NCBI GenBank assembly: GCA_020072965.1
Contig: JAIQFY010000002.1
Span: forward strand, 62,001 to 126,000
Source: Terriglobia bacterium
Lineage (GTDB): Bacteria; Acidobacteriota; Terriglobia; JAIQFV01
DNA: 64,000 bases
Reading direction: 5' to 3'
Shown one piece after another: positions 25,556-34,565 of this stretch. How positions within the stretch are numbered: the stretch's first letter is position 1; the number at the start of each line of letters is the position of its first letter. The notes below the pieces were generated by a model. The model was not told where the DNA came from. It made no database searches and saw only the letters and a list, made by a program, of their open reading frames with translations. The position numbers were made by a program, and so were the translations under genes.

Positions 25556-26941
25556 TCATTGTTGGCTCGTTTGTCTCCGCGTTCTCCATCTCCAAAAGAA
25601 ATAGACCGGGAGACCGGCCATCATGATGCCCAGCGCGATGACACTGTTCCCCGGATACTTGTAGACCGTGTTGATGACAATGAATAAGCAAGTCGCGACA
25701 AACAAGGCGGTGGTGAACGGATGCCCGGGAATGTTGTATTCCGAGAGGCGGGAAAACTGGGTCTCTCCATCCCGTCGCCGCAGCACAAAAACACAACTGG
25801 CCGACAAACCGAAAAACACCCAGTCGGCCGAAACAACATAGTTCAGAATTTGCTCGTAGCGTCCGGACAGGGCGATGACGATCGCACACACGCCCTGCAA
25901 GGCGATCGCAACGACGGGAACGCGGGTCCGAGGTTGCAGCCAAGCCACGCTTTTGAAAAATAACCCGTCTTCCGCCATGGCGTAATAGACGCGGGGAGCA
26001 GTGAGTATCCCCTGACTTAAGAACCCGAGGGTCGAGATCGCAATCCCAGCGGCAATGAGACGTCCTCCCAGATCGCCCAGGACCATTTTCATCACGGCAC
26101 TGGCCGGCGCGCTGGTCGCCGCAAGGCCGGAGGGTCCCAGAACGCGAAGGCAAACGAAATTCACCGCGAGATAAAGCACAATGACGCCCAATACCCCAAT
26201 GAACAAACCGCGGGGCAAGGTCTTGCGGGGCTCGCGTACTTCAGCGGCGATGAAGCAGGCGGTCTGCCAGCCGCCGTAAGCGAACAAAACCGGGACCATC
26301 GCGGCTCCAACAGCAGTTAAAAGATCCATGGAAACGGGCCGATCGAGCAAAGGAGCCGCATAGCCCGGGGACGCACCCGAATAAGGGTTTTTGGCCCAAA
26401 AGAGGCCACATGCTACAAGCGCCGCAATCGCACCAATCTTCAGGATCATGAGAACATTTTGCGCAGTGCTGCCGGCTTTGACCCCGAGACAGTTGATCAC
26501 CGTCAATCCCGCGAGCGCCAGTGTCGCGATGACCCAGTCGGCAACTGAAACACGCGTCAGTTCCGCGAAATATCGTGCGAATGTGACTGCCACCGCGGCC
26601 ATACCACCCGTCTGCGTGACCAGCAGCAATCCCCACCCGTAAATGAACGCCACCATGGGATGGTACGCCTCACGGATGTAGGCATACTGTCCACCCACCT
26701 TCGGTCGTCGTGCCGCCAACTCGGCATAGACGAAGGCTCCGAGGAGGGCAATTAATCCCCCCATCACCCAGACCGCCAAAATCATGAAGGGGGTGTGCAC
26801 CTGCCGCGCCACGACGTACGGGTTCATGAAAATGCCGGAGCCGACAATACCGCCCATCACAATCATCGTGGCATCGAACAGACCCAATCGTCGCGCCAGG
26901 CCGGCGGCCGATTCCTCATGAGGTGCAACGCGCCCTGTCAT
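25556..26941 (-). CDS. Amino acid permease (APC superfamily)
   Basis: A 461-residue integral membrane protein with about 12 hydrophobic segments. It starts with the APC signature LGLFDATMIVMGGIVGSGIFMNPY (the unwound TM1 GSGIF motif) and contains KVGGQYAYIREAY, typical of the LAT/AdiC-like branch. The ATG at 26941 is chosen because the alternative at 27037 would overlap the mannosidase gene by 53 bp. AGGAG lies about 14 bp upstream, rather far. It is probably an amino-acid transporter of the inner membrane. Placement directly before an aminotransferase gene suggests functional pairing. Confidence 0.87.
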   Translation of the reverse strand: MTGRVAPHEESAAGLARRLGLFDATMIVMGGIVGSGIFMNPYVVARQVHTPFMILAVWVMGGLIALLGAFVYAELAARRPKVGGQYAYIREAYHPMVAFIYGWGLLLVTQTGGMAAVAVTFARYFAELTRVSVADWVIATLALAGLTVINCLGVKAGSTAQNVLMILKIGAIAALVACGLFWAKNPYSGASPGYAAPLLDRPVSMDLLTAVGAAMVPVLFAYGGWQTACFIAAEVREPRKTLPRGLFIGVLGVIVLYLAVNFVCLRVLGPSGLAATSAPASAVMKMVLGDLGGRLIAAGIAISTLGFLSQGILTAPRVYYAMAEDGLFFKSVAWLQPRTRVPVVAIALQGVCAIVIALSGRYEQILNYVVSADWVFFGLSASCVFVLRRRDGETQFSRLSEYNIPGHPFTTALFVATCLFIVINTVYKYPGNSVIALGIMMAGLPVYFFWRWRTRRQTSQQ

Positions 26942-26984
26942 GTTTGGATTCAGGACTCCTTCTTCCGGATGGTGCCCCACTAAT

Positions 26985-28364
26985 CTACCTGGACTTACGC
27001 ACCGGATGTGCTTCGGTATTGAAAATGACCTGGTCAAAGTTCAACGTGCCGGGGGGAGAAAAAAGAAGGTAGAAGTACTTGAATGTTTCCGCAAAAAGAA
27101 AACTTTCCATGCGGTCAGTTTTCTCTTTCTTGACAACGTCGCGCAGGGCCGCATAGGCGACCGGTGTTCGGCAGTATTTCACCAAGCTTTCGAAGAACTC
27201 CTGTCCCATTCGAAGATACTTCGGGTCTGAAGTATAGTGGTACAGGTAGTAGGTGGATTCAATAATCTCAGGTCGCAGGGGATATCCGGGGTCTTCCACC
27301 CGCTGGGTGTGATAGTTGAACACCTCGGGTTCGATTCCGAATTTCATCCACATCCGGAATGAAGAAATCTGCAATCGTTGGGCCCGCTCGAGATCTCCGG
27401 AGAGGGCCAACACCGCAGGGAAAAAGGCATCCAAGGCGCCGAACGTCGTCGCTGTCCGCTTCCCGCTCAACATTTCAGCATGACCGTACCATAAACCCTG
27501 ATCAGATTCCTCCGCCAGGTACTGGTTGATGGCATGAATGCTCTCAAACCACATCTGTTTGAAGTCCGGATCATCAAATAATAGCCAGCTCTTCAAGAGA
27601 TATTCATAGTACGAATCAATCTCAGCACTGATATGGCTGTCCTTGAGGGTCCATTCGCCGGTATCCACATTGATTCGCTGCCCGACGAGCCCTATGGGAG
27701 AGCGGCGACGATAAATCTCAACCGCCGCGCGTTTCGCTTTTTGGTAAAAAACAGTTTTATTGGTGAGCCGGCTGAGCGTTCCAAACTCGATCAGTAGGGT
27801 GCCAGCCTCCGCCGGGTTAGTTTCAGAACCCCGGACCTTGCCGGTTTTCAGATTGACGAACTGGTAAGGAATGCCGGTTGGGGATTCGAAAACCGGTAGA
27901 AGTCGTGTTCCTAGATCCTCCGCAAGGGCCAGGAGACGTTGATCACCGGTCAGCTGGTAGCTTGAGAGGAGTCCGCCCAAAAGGCGGATCGTGACTTCGA
28001 AGTTCTTAACGTAGATGTCTTTGTTGAAGGAAAGATTCTTGACAATCAATTCCCTCGTCTTTTCCGCTTCCTCTTTCAATCCCATCAAGATCAAGGTGTC
28101 GAGGGCATCCACTGGAGTCATATAAAGTGATTGTTGATACCAGTCATGGGGAGTTTTGGATAGAGGTTGCAGCTCATCATGCCCCCAGGCATCCCGTTCA
28201 TACCCGTGCCAGGCATGTAGGAACTCCGCTCGGACGCGCTGGGCCATCTGTTCCGTGTCGATAGGCGTTTGAAAGGATCGGGGGGAGTGACCTGCTGCGA
28301 CCGCAGTTGCAGTGAAGAGCCAAGGAAAGAGGAGGATTTGCAGGAGAGATGCGATTGAGGTCAT
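26985..28364 (-). CDS. Glycoside hydrolase family 47 (class I alpha-mannosidase-like), secreted
   Basis: 459 residues with an N-terminal signal peptide (LLQILLFPWLFTATAVAAGHS). The GH47 alpha/alpha-barrel hallmarks are present in order: FLHAWHGYERDAWGHDELQP, DALDTLILMGLKEEA, YVKNFEVTIRLLGGLLSSYQ, HISAEIDSYYEYLLKS, RPEIIESTYYLY, ESFLFAETFKYFYLLF and the C-terminal FNTEAHP with the calcium-binding Thr. GH47 enzymes are inverting alpha-1,2-mannosidases best known from eukaryotic N-glycan processing, and bacterial members are uncommon (one from Caulobacter has been characterised). The start overlaps the pirin stop as ATGA at 28361-28364. Acidic residues in the motifs are intact, so activity is plausible. 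The natural substrate here is unknown. Confidence 0.88.
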   Translation of the reverse strand: MTSIASLLQILLFPWLFTATAVAAGHSPRSFQTPIDTEQMAQRVRAEFLHAWHGYERDAWGHDELQPLSKTPHDWYQQSLYMTPVDALDTLILMGLKEEAEKTRELIVKNLSFNKDIYVKNFEVTIRLLGGLLSSYQLTGDQRLLALAEDLGTRLLPVFESPTGIPYQFVNLKTGKVRGSETNPAEAGTLLIEFGTLSRLTNKTVFYQKAKRAAVEIYRRRSPIGLVGQRINVDTGEWTLKDSHISAEIDSYYEYLLKSWLLFDDPDFKQMWFESIHAINQYLAEESDQGLWYGHAEMLSGKRTATTFGALDAFFPAVLALSGDLERAQRLQISSFRMWMKFGIEPEVFNYHTQRVEDPGYPLRPEIIESTYYLYHYTSDPKYLRMGQEFFESLVKYCRTPVAYAALRDVVKKEKTDRMESFLFAETFKYFYLLFSPPGTLNFDQVIFNTEAHPVRKSR

Positions 28365-29275
28365 GCTGTCTTGTGTTTGATGAATGTACCGCTGTTAAAT
28401 TCCTCAAAGGCGATCTCCAATTCCTCATGAGAATTCATGACAATGGGGCCGTACCATGCGACCGGTTCACCAATCGGTTTTCCAGAAACCAGGAGGAAAC
28501 GAAGCGGCTCCTCTTCGGTGGAAACAGCGATTTGTTCCCCCTTATCGAACAGCACGAGGCTACCGTTCGTTACATCAGGACTCCTTTGGAGGTCGAAGTA
28601 GTTCTCTCCTTCGACCTCATAGGAGAACGGATTCTTCTGCCGGCAGAAACAGCCTTTACCCTCGATCACATAGGCAAACACCGTGTGGCCGGATTTAGTC
28701 GGGTGAATGAATTCCGAGTGAGAAGGAACAGCGACGTCGAGGTATTCCGGATCAGTAACAAGGTCCTGGACGGGCCCATGCGTCCCCTTGACTTCGCCAC
28801 AGATGATCTTGATCTTTACTCCCTTGCCCGTGGAGATTTCTGGAATCTGACTGCTTTGGACGTCGCGATAACGGGGGTTCATCATCTTTTGAGCGGCGGG
28901 AAGGTTGGCCCAGAGCTGGAAGCCCCCCATGCGGCCCGATTCATCCCCTTTGGGCATTTCCTGGTGGATGATCCCGCTGCCTGCGGTCATCCACTGCACG
29001 TCCCCGGAGCGGATCACCCCTTTGTTCCCCATGCTGTCCACGTGCTCGACGTCTCCCCGCAGGACATATGTGATCGTCTCGATTCCGCGGTGCGGGTGCC
29101 ATGGAAAACCCTTCAGGTAATACTTTGGATCGTTGGAACGAAAATCGTCGAAAAGCAGGAAAGGGTCAAACGCCGGCACCTCGCCAAATCCAAACGCCCG
29201 TTTCAGATGGACCCCGGCCCCCTCGATGGTGGGCTTGCTGTGAATAACCTTGCGGATCTTTCGTTCCTTCTCCAT
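28361..29275 (-). CDS. Pirin family protein (bicupin)
   Basis: About 304 residues. The N-terminal pirin cupin has FLLFDDFRSNDPKY, GFPWHPHRGIETITYVLRG and GSGIIHQEMP, including the metal-binding His-x-His and Glu residues. The C-terminal pirin domain has LRFLLVSGKPIGEPVAWYGP. Some bacterial pirins are quercetin dioxygenases, others bind regulators of central metabolism; the function here is undetermined. The ATG at 29275 is selected because AGGAGG lies 6 bp before it. The ATG two codons earlier directly abuts that site. Its stop overlaps the mannosidase start, so they form an operon with the permease and aminotransferase. Confidence 0.92.
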   Translation of the reverse strand: MEKERKIRKVIHSKPTIEGAGVHLKRAFGFGEVPAFDPFLLFDDFRSNDPKYYLKGFPWHPHRGIETITYVLRGDVEHVDSMGNKGVIRSGDVQWMTAGSGIIHQEMPKGDESGRMGGFQLWANLPAAQKMMNPRYRDVQSSQIPEISTGKGVKIKIICGEVKGTHGPVQDLVTDPEYLDVAVPSHSEFIHPTKSGHTVFAYVIEGKGCFCRQKNPFSYEVEGENYFDLQRSPDVTNGSLVLFDKGEQIAVSTEEEPLRFLLVSGKPIGEPVAWYGPIVMNSHEELEIAFEEFNSGTFIKHKTA

Positions 29276-29357
29276 TTCCATCCTCCTGCTCCTGAAACAA
29301 CCCTGCCCTCCCTCCACATCGGGGGAAGCACCAGGCCTTTCCCTAAGGGCTCACAAA

Positions 29358-29389
29358 AGCCCCCGGCGAGAAAAACGCTCACCGGGGCT
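29358..29389 (-). terminator. Hairpin between DinB-like and pirin genes, possible weak terminator
   Basis: On the minus strand the stem AGCCCCGGTGAG / CTCGCCGGGGGCT (one bulge/mismatch, 7-nt loop) is followed by TTTG. This sits 43 bp after the stop of the DinB-like gene and 83 bp before the pirin start, so it would separate the two transcription units. The short T-run makes it weak, and it may equally be an AGCCCCGG-type intergenic palindrome. Confidence 0.45.
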
Positions 29390-29431
29390 ACCAAGGCAAA
29401 TCTCTAGCCACGCATCGGCAACATGGAGGTT

Positions 29432-29941
29432 TTATGCGCCTTGCTCTTTGGTCGCCGGCTTCCAGGATTCTTCGTAGGCGCTTCCCTTCCTGAGCTTCGT
29501 GATATAGGCGATCTGCCCTGCGTGCAACTCAAGGTGAGTCATGGTTTGATAGATGGCGCTCAACACGGATTCATCAAAACCCTGGATTCTTCTCCTCTTC
29601 AAAAGTTGCAGAGGATCCAACCGGGAATAGGTTGTGTTAACCTGATCCAGGATGTTGTTGAACTGCTTCTGGAGAACGGACCCGGGCGTCTTCTCCTCGA
29701 CGCGAAATTCCCGGGGACGATCCCGGAGGTCCGGCTCGCCACCCACCCCGGAGAGGATCCATTGGCGCAGGTTGCCCATCAAGTGCTGGAGGATTACACC
29801 AATGCTATTGGATCCCGCTTCCGGGGTCCACCAGAGGTCATCATTTTCCAACTGTCCAAGACAATGGTCAATCCGCTCGCGGGCCTTGATGACGCGATTC
29901 CTGGATTCCTCAAGAAATGCCTCTCCGATTTCAGAATTCAT
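29432..29941 (-). CDS. DinB/YfiT-like putative metalloenzyme (DUF1572)
   Basis: AAGGGGATAGAA precedes the ATG at 29941, giving 169 residues. It is a four-helix-bundle DinB-superfamily protein. Helix motifs are AFLEESRNRVIKARERIDHC, DLWWTPEAGSNSIGVILQHL and MTHLELHAGQIAYITKLR, where the spaced His residues would bind a divalent metal. DUF1572 members are widespread in Bacteroidetes and acidobacteria and related to bacillithiol/mycothiol-dependent transferases, but no reaction is established. It stands alone upstream of the pirin operon, separated by a hairpin. Confidence 0.85.
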   Translation of the reverse strand: MNSEIGEAFLEESRNRVIKARERIDHCLGQLENDDLWWTPEAGSNSIGVILQHLMGNLRQWILSGVGGEPDLRDRPREFRVEEKTPGSVLQKQFNNILDQVNTTYSRLDPLQLLKRRRIQGFDESVLSAIYQTMTHLELHAGQIAYITKLRKGSAYEESWKPATKEQGA

Positions 29942-30234
29942 TTCTATCCCCTTTCGTTGACATGGATCCACCTTAGTTTGCACATGTGACCATGTAGCTG
30001 CAACTGGTTTCTTGGCATAAAGTCACTGAGCACAGTCCCCTGGAGCGAAGTTTCCGGGTTCGCAGTTTGAAGCCGAACCGGTACAGATGAATCCATTATC
30101 CTCACTACCGTTAGATGGGAGCCATGAATTTCCAAGTACAAGGTGACATTTTTGAAAAGATTTTGCCTCAAGATGGCTGTGACGAACAAGAGGTGTTGCT
30201 CTACCCTCGTTCGAAACGCTCACTGGGGTGATTG

Positions 30235-30927
30235 ATGATAACCAAGAGAAAGTTATTGGTGGTGGATGAGGAGATTGAGAGCGGTCGGTTGCTTTCCGAG
30301 GCGCTTCCCTCACAATATGAAATCCTGACGGCACAGACCGGGGAGGAAGCGGTCAGGAAGGCTGTCCTCGACCGACCCAATTGCATCCTGTTGGAGATGC
30401 TGATGCCCCAGATGGGTGGCTTCATGTTGTGCGAGGTTTTGAAGTCACTCAAGCAGACCAAGGCGACTCCGATCATTCTGATGAGCGCCAAACCCCGCGA
30501 GGCCTTGTGGCCCACGGTACAAAAGATTGGTTTCTCTGAATATATCGAAAAGCCGTTTAGAACTGGGCAGATCACCGAATCGCTGCGTCACGCCCTGGAA
30601 GGAGCTCCCGGTGAGCGGCGCCGGGCACCCCGTCTCCCATTGCGAATCCCCCTGATGGTGCGCGGCACAGATGGGTTCGGGAATAGATTTGAAATTTGCA
30701 CTGAAACCGAAAATGTCAGCCGGTTCGGTGCACTCATCCAAATTCCTGTCCGGGTTCCCGTGAGTGAATATGTCGAGATTCACCGATCGTCTATGCCCGC
30801 TGCTAACGGTTTTGCAATCCTTGTCCAGGCCCGCGTTGCCCGGAATGAAGAGGTCATGAGTGATGGTCCCTATTGGCATGGACTCGAATTCTCCAATCCG
30901 TCCTCAGAATGGGTTGTCATGCAGTAA
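30235..30927 (+). CDS. Response regulator receiver-PilZ protein with Glu at the phospho-acceptor position
   Basis: 231-residue frame, 230 with the ATG at 30235 (GGGGTG upstream; a TTG lies one codon before). Residues 4-120 form a receiver: LLVVDEEIESG, MLMPQMGGF, LMSAKPRE, EYIEKPF. The position that should be the phosphorylated Asp is Glu54 in CILLEMLMPQMGG; its paralogue at 60.9 kb has Asp there. The acidic pair is Asp11-Glu12 and the conserved Lys is retained. Residues ~125-228 form a PilZ domain with the RxxxR-type motif (ERRRAPRLP) and NVSRFGA (D/NxSxxG), which bind c-di-GMP in the family. Glu mimics phospho-Asp in some receivers, so constitutive signalling is possible (inference). Confidence 0.88.
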   Translation: MITKRKLLVVDEEIESGRLLSEALPSQYEILTAQTGEEAVRKAVLDRPNCILLEMLMPQMGGFMLCEVLKSLKQTKATPIILMSAKPREALWPTVQKIGFSEYIEKPFRTGQITESLRHALEGAPGERRRAPRLPLRIPLMVRGTDGFGNRFEICTETENVSRFGALIQIPVRVPVSEYVEIHRSSMPAANGFAILVQARVARNEEVMSDGPYWHGLEFSNPSSEWVVMQ

Positions 30928-31289
30928 GCTTTTCTTCGAATCGTCGATTGACAAACTTCGCCGCACAATCCACGTTTGTTCGTGCAGGTTATCCAAGAGT
31001 GTGATCTCGTTAACCTCTCTCTGCTATCATTTCCATAATTCCCAGATCGGTCTTGGGGGTAAGGAACCGTCTGGGCTCGCATATCAGCGAAACCCGTGGA
31101 TCCCCTTGGTCCGGCGGTGACATCGTTGAATCGACAACCGTACGGGGAGCGAGGAAGGTGAATCGACAAGTTGGAATCCTTGAAAGAACCGAACCAAATG
31201 AATTAGAATGTCGCTAGTCACAGACTCTTGTTGATATCAAGAAAGAGAATCGGGTTGCAATTGATATACGTTGCCTGTTAGATACTCTT
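30928..31289. other. Intergenic region without recognisable feature
   Basis: Between two same-direction genes. No ribosome-binding-site-supported frame, tRNA or strong hairpin was seen. A promoter for the RsbW-like gene is expected but none could be assigned. Confidence 0.45.
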
Positions 31290-31736
31290 ATGCCCTTCCA
31301 ACCCATGCCCCGCTGTGAATTCGAGGCCTGCAACCTGATCATGCGGCTGGAGACGGTCATCCCCGCCGAGATCGACGAGGTTTCACCTGTTGTGGATCGG
31401 GTGATGGATCTCGCGCGACAAATGAAATGCGCCACAGGGAAGGAAATGGAAGTCGAAACTGCGTTGCGCGAAGCCCTGGCAAATGCCATCGTTCACGGGT
31501 GTAAGAATGATCCCAACAAGAAAGTTCAATTTTGTGTCGCCTGCGATGAATCTCGCGGGATGCTCATCATTGTGCGCAGTCCCGGGGAGGGATTCGATCC
31601 CGCTTCGATTCCCAATCCGACCATCGGCCAGAACGTATATTCCACACACGGGCGCGGGATCTTCCTGATCAATCAGCTGATGGATGAGGTCAAATTCAAG
31701 GACGGTGGAACTGAGATTTTCATGCGAAAGAAATAG
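31290..31736 (+). CDS. Anti-sigma regulatory factor / serine kinase (RsbW-like, HATPase_c_2)
   Basis: 148 residues forming a stand-alone GHKL ATPase. The N-box is ETALREALANAIVHGCKND, followed by the G1-type segment SPGEGFDPASIP and the G2 box THGRGIFLINQLMDEV. These are typical of RsbW/SpoIIAB-like proteins that phosphorylate an anti-sigma-factor antagonist (STAS) or bind a sigma factor. No STAS or PP2C partner gene is adjacent. The neighbour upstream is a REC-PilZ protein in the same direction 360 bp away, so a shared pathway is only a suggestion. The ATG at 31290 has no strong ribosome binding site. Confidence 0.88.
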   Translation: MPFQPMPRCEFEACNLIMRLETVIPAEIDEVSPVVDRVMDLARQMKCATGKEMEVETALREALANAIVHGCKNDPNKKVQFCVACDESRGMLIIVRSPGEGFDPASIPNPTIGQNVYSTHGRGIFLINQLMDEVKFKDGGTEIFMRKK

Positions 31737-32147
31737 GCGCCCCCCTCCTCCAAACCCCTCCTCCTCGCTTCTGGAACCCCGCGTTGATCCACTCAGAACC
31801 TTGTACCTGATCAAAAGAACTTGTGCCAACTACGGGGGAACAGAAATCGATAATTAGGAAGCCAAGAACACAGGAGATAAAAATCCCTCACTTGAAAATG
31901 TGATTGTTCCACCGCAGCTGAAATCGCATCCGTCGTCAATCCCCGGGTTTCCCGGGTTCCGAATGACATCCGGTTCTGACGCACCCAAATTAAACTCAAT
32001 TGGAGATTAGTCCCGTCTGAGGGGAGGTTGACGGTTTGTAAGGGGTCCGCCAGTCGGATGTGGGGAGGGGGGTAAAAGGTGGCGTGTCCGGCCCATTCGA
32101 TCAGAGATGTAAGTGCCGGGGTAGACCACGCCTGCACCTCATCTCAC
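31737..32147. other. Intergenic region, convergent genes
   Basis: Lies between the RsbW-like gene and the convergent egtD. A 108-codon minus-strand frame at 31811-32137 has no ribosome binding site and no recognisable domain. Its low-complexity ends (CT-rich 31741-31770) look non-coding. No T-rich terminator was found. Confidence 0.45.
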
Positions 32148-33116
32148 TTACCGGGCGACAAACAGGCTCTCCGCAAAGGGCCATTCAGTATCCACCCACT
32201 GGCCTTCGCACTCAAACCCGCATCGCCCTGCCATGGAAAGCACATCGTCGGTTGTGTATTTATGGCAACTCTCCGTCCAGATGGTTTCGTCGGCCTCAAA
32301 TCTCACTTCAAAATTCGCACGTGGAATGGCGACTGTTTGCGGCACCCGCGATCGAAGATGCATTTCGATGCGCTGATGAGCGGCGAGGTACCGGGCTTCA
32401 TGTTGAAACTGGGCCAGGATGAAATTCGCATCCAGCTCCCGATTGATGCGAGCGAGCAGATTCAGGTTGAAGGCTGCCGTGACTCCCAAAGGGTCGTCAT
32501 AGGCCAGAATCAACTGAGGGCTCGGTTTCTCCAGATCCGTTCCCAGTAAAAGCCCGTCGCCCGGCGTCAGAATTCCCCGGATCTGTTTGAGAAATTGCAG
32601 CCCGGGCTCGCGGTCGAAGTTCCCGATGGTGCTCCCCAGGAAGAGCACCAGGAGGTGTTCCGCGGGCCCACGGCGTGCGGCGACCTCAAGCAGGCCATCG
32701 AGATAGGGCCGTTCGACCCCCACAATGCTGACGGCGTTGATCTGGCTCAACTCCTGCCGGCATCGCGCCAGCGCCGACGGCGAGATCTCGATCGGGTAGT
32801 AGGCCGTCGCCTGCCGCCGGGAGAGCGCCTCCAGGATCCAGCGGGTCTTCTTGCCGCTGCCGCTCCCGAGCTCGGTGACCAGGGCGGGCAAAGACAGCCG
32901 GTTCACCATGGCATCGGCATGCCGCCGCAACAGCCGTTCGTCGGCCCGGGTCAGGCCGTACTCCGGCAGCGCAGAGATGACTTCAAAGAGCGCCGACCCG
33001 ACTTCATCGTACAAATACTTTGAGGGGAGTTCCTTCTGTCCCGGCTTGCTCAAACCGACACGAACATCCGCCGCAAAATCAGTTTGTGAATCCGCAGGAA
33101 TTGTCTGAGTGTACAT
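32148..33116 (-). CDS. egtD: L-histidine N-alpha-methyltransferase (ergothioneine biosynthesis)
   Basis: 322 residues from the ATG at 33116, which has a G-rich ribosome binding site. EgtD transfers three methyl groups from SAM to histidine to make hercynine. Family marks: SKYLYDEVGSALFEVISALPEYG at the N-terminus, the SAM-binding LVTELGSGSGKKTRWILEA, LVLFLGSTIGNFDREPG, LLLGTDLEKP and the C-terminal YTTDDVLSMAGRCGFECEG. The N-terminal YDEVGSALFE is characteristic. It follows egtB with a 20-bp gap and is certainly co-transcribed. Upstream frame beyond 33116 has no support. Confidence 0.93.
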   Translation of the reverse strand: MYTQTIPADSQTDFAADVRVGLSKPGQKELPSKYLYDEVGSALFEVISALPEYGLTRADERLLRRHADAMVNRLSLPALVTELGSGSGKKTRWILEALSRRQATAYYPIEISPSALARCRQELSQINAVSIVGVERPYLDGLLEVAARRGPAEHLLVLFLGSTIGNFDREPGLQFLKQIRGILTPGDGLLLGTDLEKPSPQLILAYDDPLGVTAAFNLNLLARINRELDANFILAQFQHEARYLAAHQRIEMHLRSRVPQTVAIPRANFEVRFEADETIWTESCHKYTTDDVLSMAGRCGFECEGQWVDTEWPFAESLFVAR

Positions 33117-33136
33117 TCGCCCACCCCCGGAGAAAA

Positions 33137-34468
33137 TCAATTCTCGACGCACCGGAAACTTGCATAGGCGTATGGGTACTGCGGCTGAAACCAGTTGCGA
33201 AATGAACGCCGCAACATGCACATTGCCGTGCGCGGTGATGCCCCCTTCAGAACAAAATGCTTCCCATCGAAGAAGTCCGCGGAATAGCCCGGATAGAACG
33301 AGAACCGCTCAAACCCCGGCAGGGGCTCAAATAGAGTGCGGGTCCATTCCCAACCGTTCCCCATAAGATCTGCCACTCCAAAGGCACTGTTGCCTCCAGG
33401 AGATGTTCCCACGGGTGCAGGATCCCAGCTCTGGAAATTGAAATTCCCATGCTGCGGCGCGGGAAGATCATTTCCCCAAGGATAGGATCGCTCAACACCC
33501 TCAGGTGTTCCAACGGCAGCGCGGTGCCACTGTGCCTCCGTGGGCAGCGACTTCCCTTTCCAGCGCGCATAGGCGGAGGCCTCGGCATGACTCACATACG
33601 CCGGCCATTGCAGCGGAAGGGGGACCTCAGCAAAGATCGTCCGAAAAATCCAGCCATCGGCGGTTTTGTTCCAGAAGAGAGGGTGGTGGATCTCCGCCGA
33701 GGCTTTCCATTCCCAGTCCGCCGAGGCCCAAAATGAGCAATCTTCGTAAGCCCCACATCGAATGAACTCCAGGAATTCGCCGTTTGTCACGTTGTAAACA
33801 TCGATCCGGAACGGCGGAACCCGGACCGCAAGCCGCTGAAACTCATTGTCGCATCCGAAAGGATGCCCCCTGCCCCGGTGCATCCCCAGGGTCGCCATGC
33901 CCCCGGGAATTTCAACCATTCCGGGCCGGACAGCCGAGGCCGAGACAGTTTTTTTCGCGGGTGGAATCCGCTTTTGATGAAAGGGCAACCGTTGCAACAT
34001 ATAGGTCAATGTCTCGGCGTGCATGAGCCGGTGCTCGATGGCCACATGGAGGAGGTATCCGTCCAAAAGTAATGGAAATTCGGAATCCGCAAATGAGGCC
34101 TTCTGGAGGGCTGCATCGACTTGCCGCCGGGCACACTGGCTGTATCTTCGAACCTCTTCTTCCGAGGGCCAGTCGGTGGGCTGGTCCGAAGGTAATGTTC
34201 CATTGACCGGATCGATTCCAAATGCAAAAAGTCGATCCAAGCTTTTGTCCGCCTGACCCAACCCCAGGGCATGCTGCCCAATCAGGTTCCAGTCAAAGGT
34301 TTCCAGGTGACCAATGTAAAAAACGATTCGATGCCGTTCCGGAATCGGTCGCTCATAAAGGGCCGCGGGATGCACCAATCGAAAAAGTTCATCGGTGCTC
34401 GCCCGGGCTTCCGCCAAACGCGTTAATATTTTCGGGCGAACATCTAAAGTGGGTGCGGCTGCGCTCAT
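33137..34468 (-). CDS. egtB: EgtB-like iron-dependent sulfoxide synthase (ergothioneine biosynthesis)
   Basis: 443 residues, standard EgtB architecture. The N-terminal DinB-like domain carries iron ligands, with a first His in YIGHLETFDWN and the H-x3-H-x-E motif in IEHRLMHAETLTYML. The C-terminal formylglycine-generating-enzyme-like (SUMF1) domain contains WASADWEWKASAEIHHPLFW, YVSHAEASAYARWKGKSLPT and NSAFGVADLMGNGWEWTRTLF. EgtB joins hercynine to a thiol donor (gamma-glutamylcysteine or cysteine) in the presence of O2. EgtC, EgtA and EgtE genes are not in this window, so the Cys-dependent variant or distant genes must be considered. It is upstream of egtD, which it overlaps in transcription. 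Confidence 0.92.
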   Translation of the reverse strand: MSAAAPTLDVRPKILTRLAEARASTDELFRLVHPAALYERPIPERHRIVFYIGHLETFDWNLIGQHALGLGQADKSLDRLFAFGIDPVNGTLPSDQPTDWPSEEEVRRYSQCARRQVDAALQKASFADSEFPLLLDGYLLHVAIEHRLMHAETLTYMLQRLPFHQKRIPPAKKTVSASAVRPGMVEIPGGMATLGMHRGRGHPFGCDNEFQRLAVRVPPFRIDVYNVTNGEFLEFIRCGAYEDCSFWASADWEWKASAEIHHPLFWNKTADGWIFRTIFAEVPLPLQWPAYVSHAEASAYARWKGKSLPTEAQWHRAAVGTPEGVERSYPWGNDLPAPQHGNFNFQSWDPAPVGTSPGGNSAFGVADLMGNGWEWTRTLFEPLPGFERFSFYPGYSADFFDGKHFVLKGASPRTAMCMLRRSFRNWFQPQYPYAYASFRCVEN

Positions 34469-34565
34469 GGGATTGTCCAGCTCTGCAAATTAAAAATTCC
34501 CTGTTTCTTGTTAGTCCTCATCTTGCCGAGACGTGAGCGCGAAAGCAAGTAGAAAATCAGTTGGG

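Noticed and set aside
29358-29389. Considered as a riboswitch or strong rho-independent terminator.
   Set aside because: There is no conserved riboswitch architecture and the T-run is only three to four bases; kept as a weak terminator.
31811-32137. A 108-codon minus-strand frame between the RsbW-like gene and egtD.
   Set aside because: No ribosome binding site and no domain; the surrounding region has the character of intergenic DNA.
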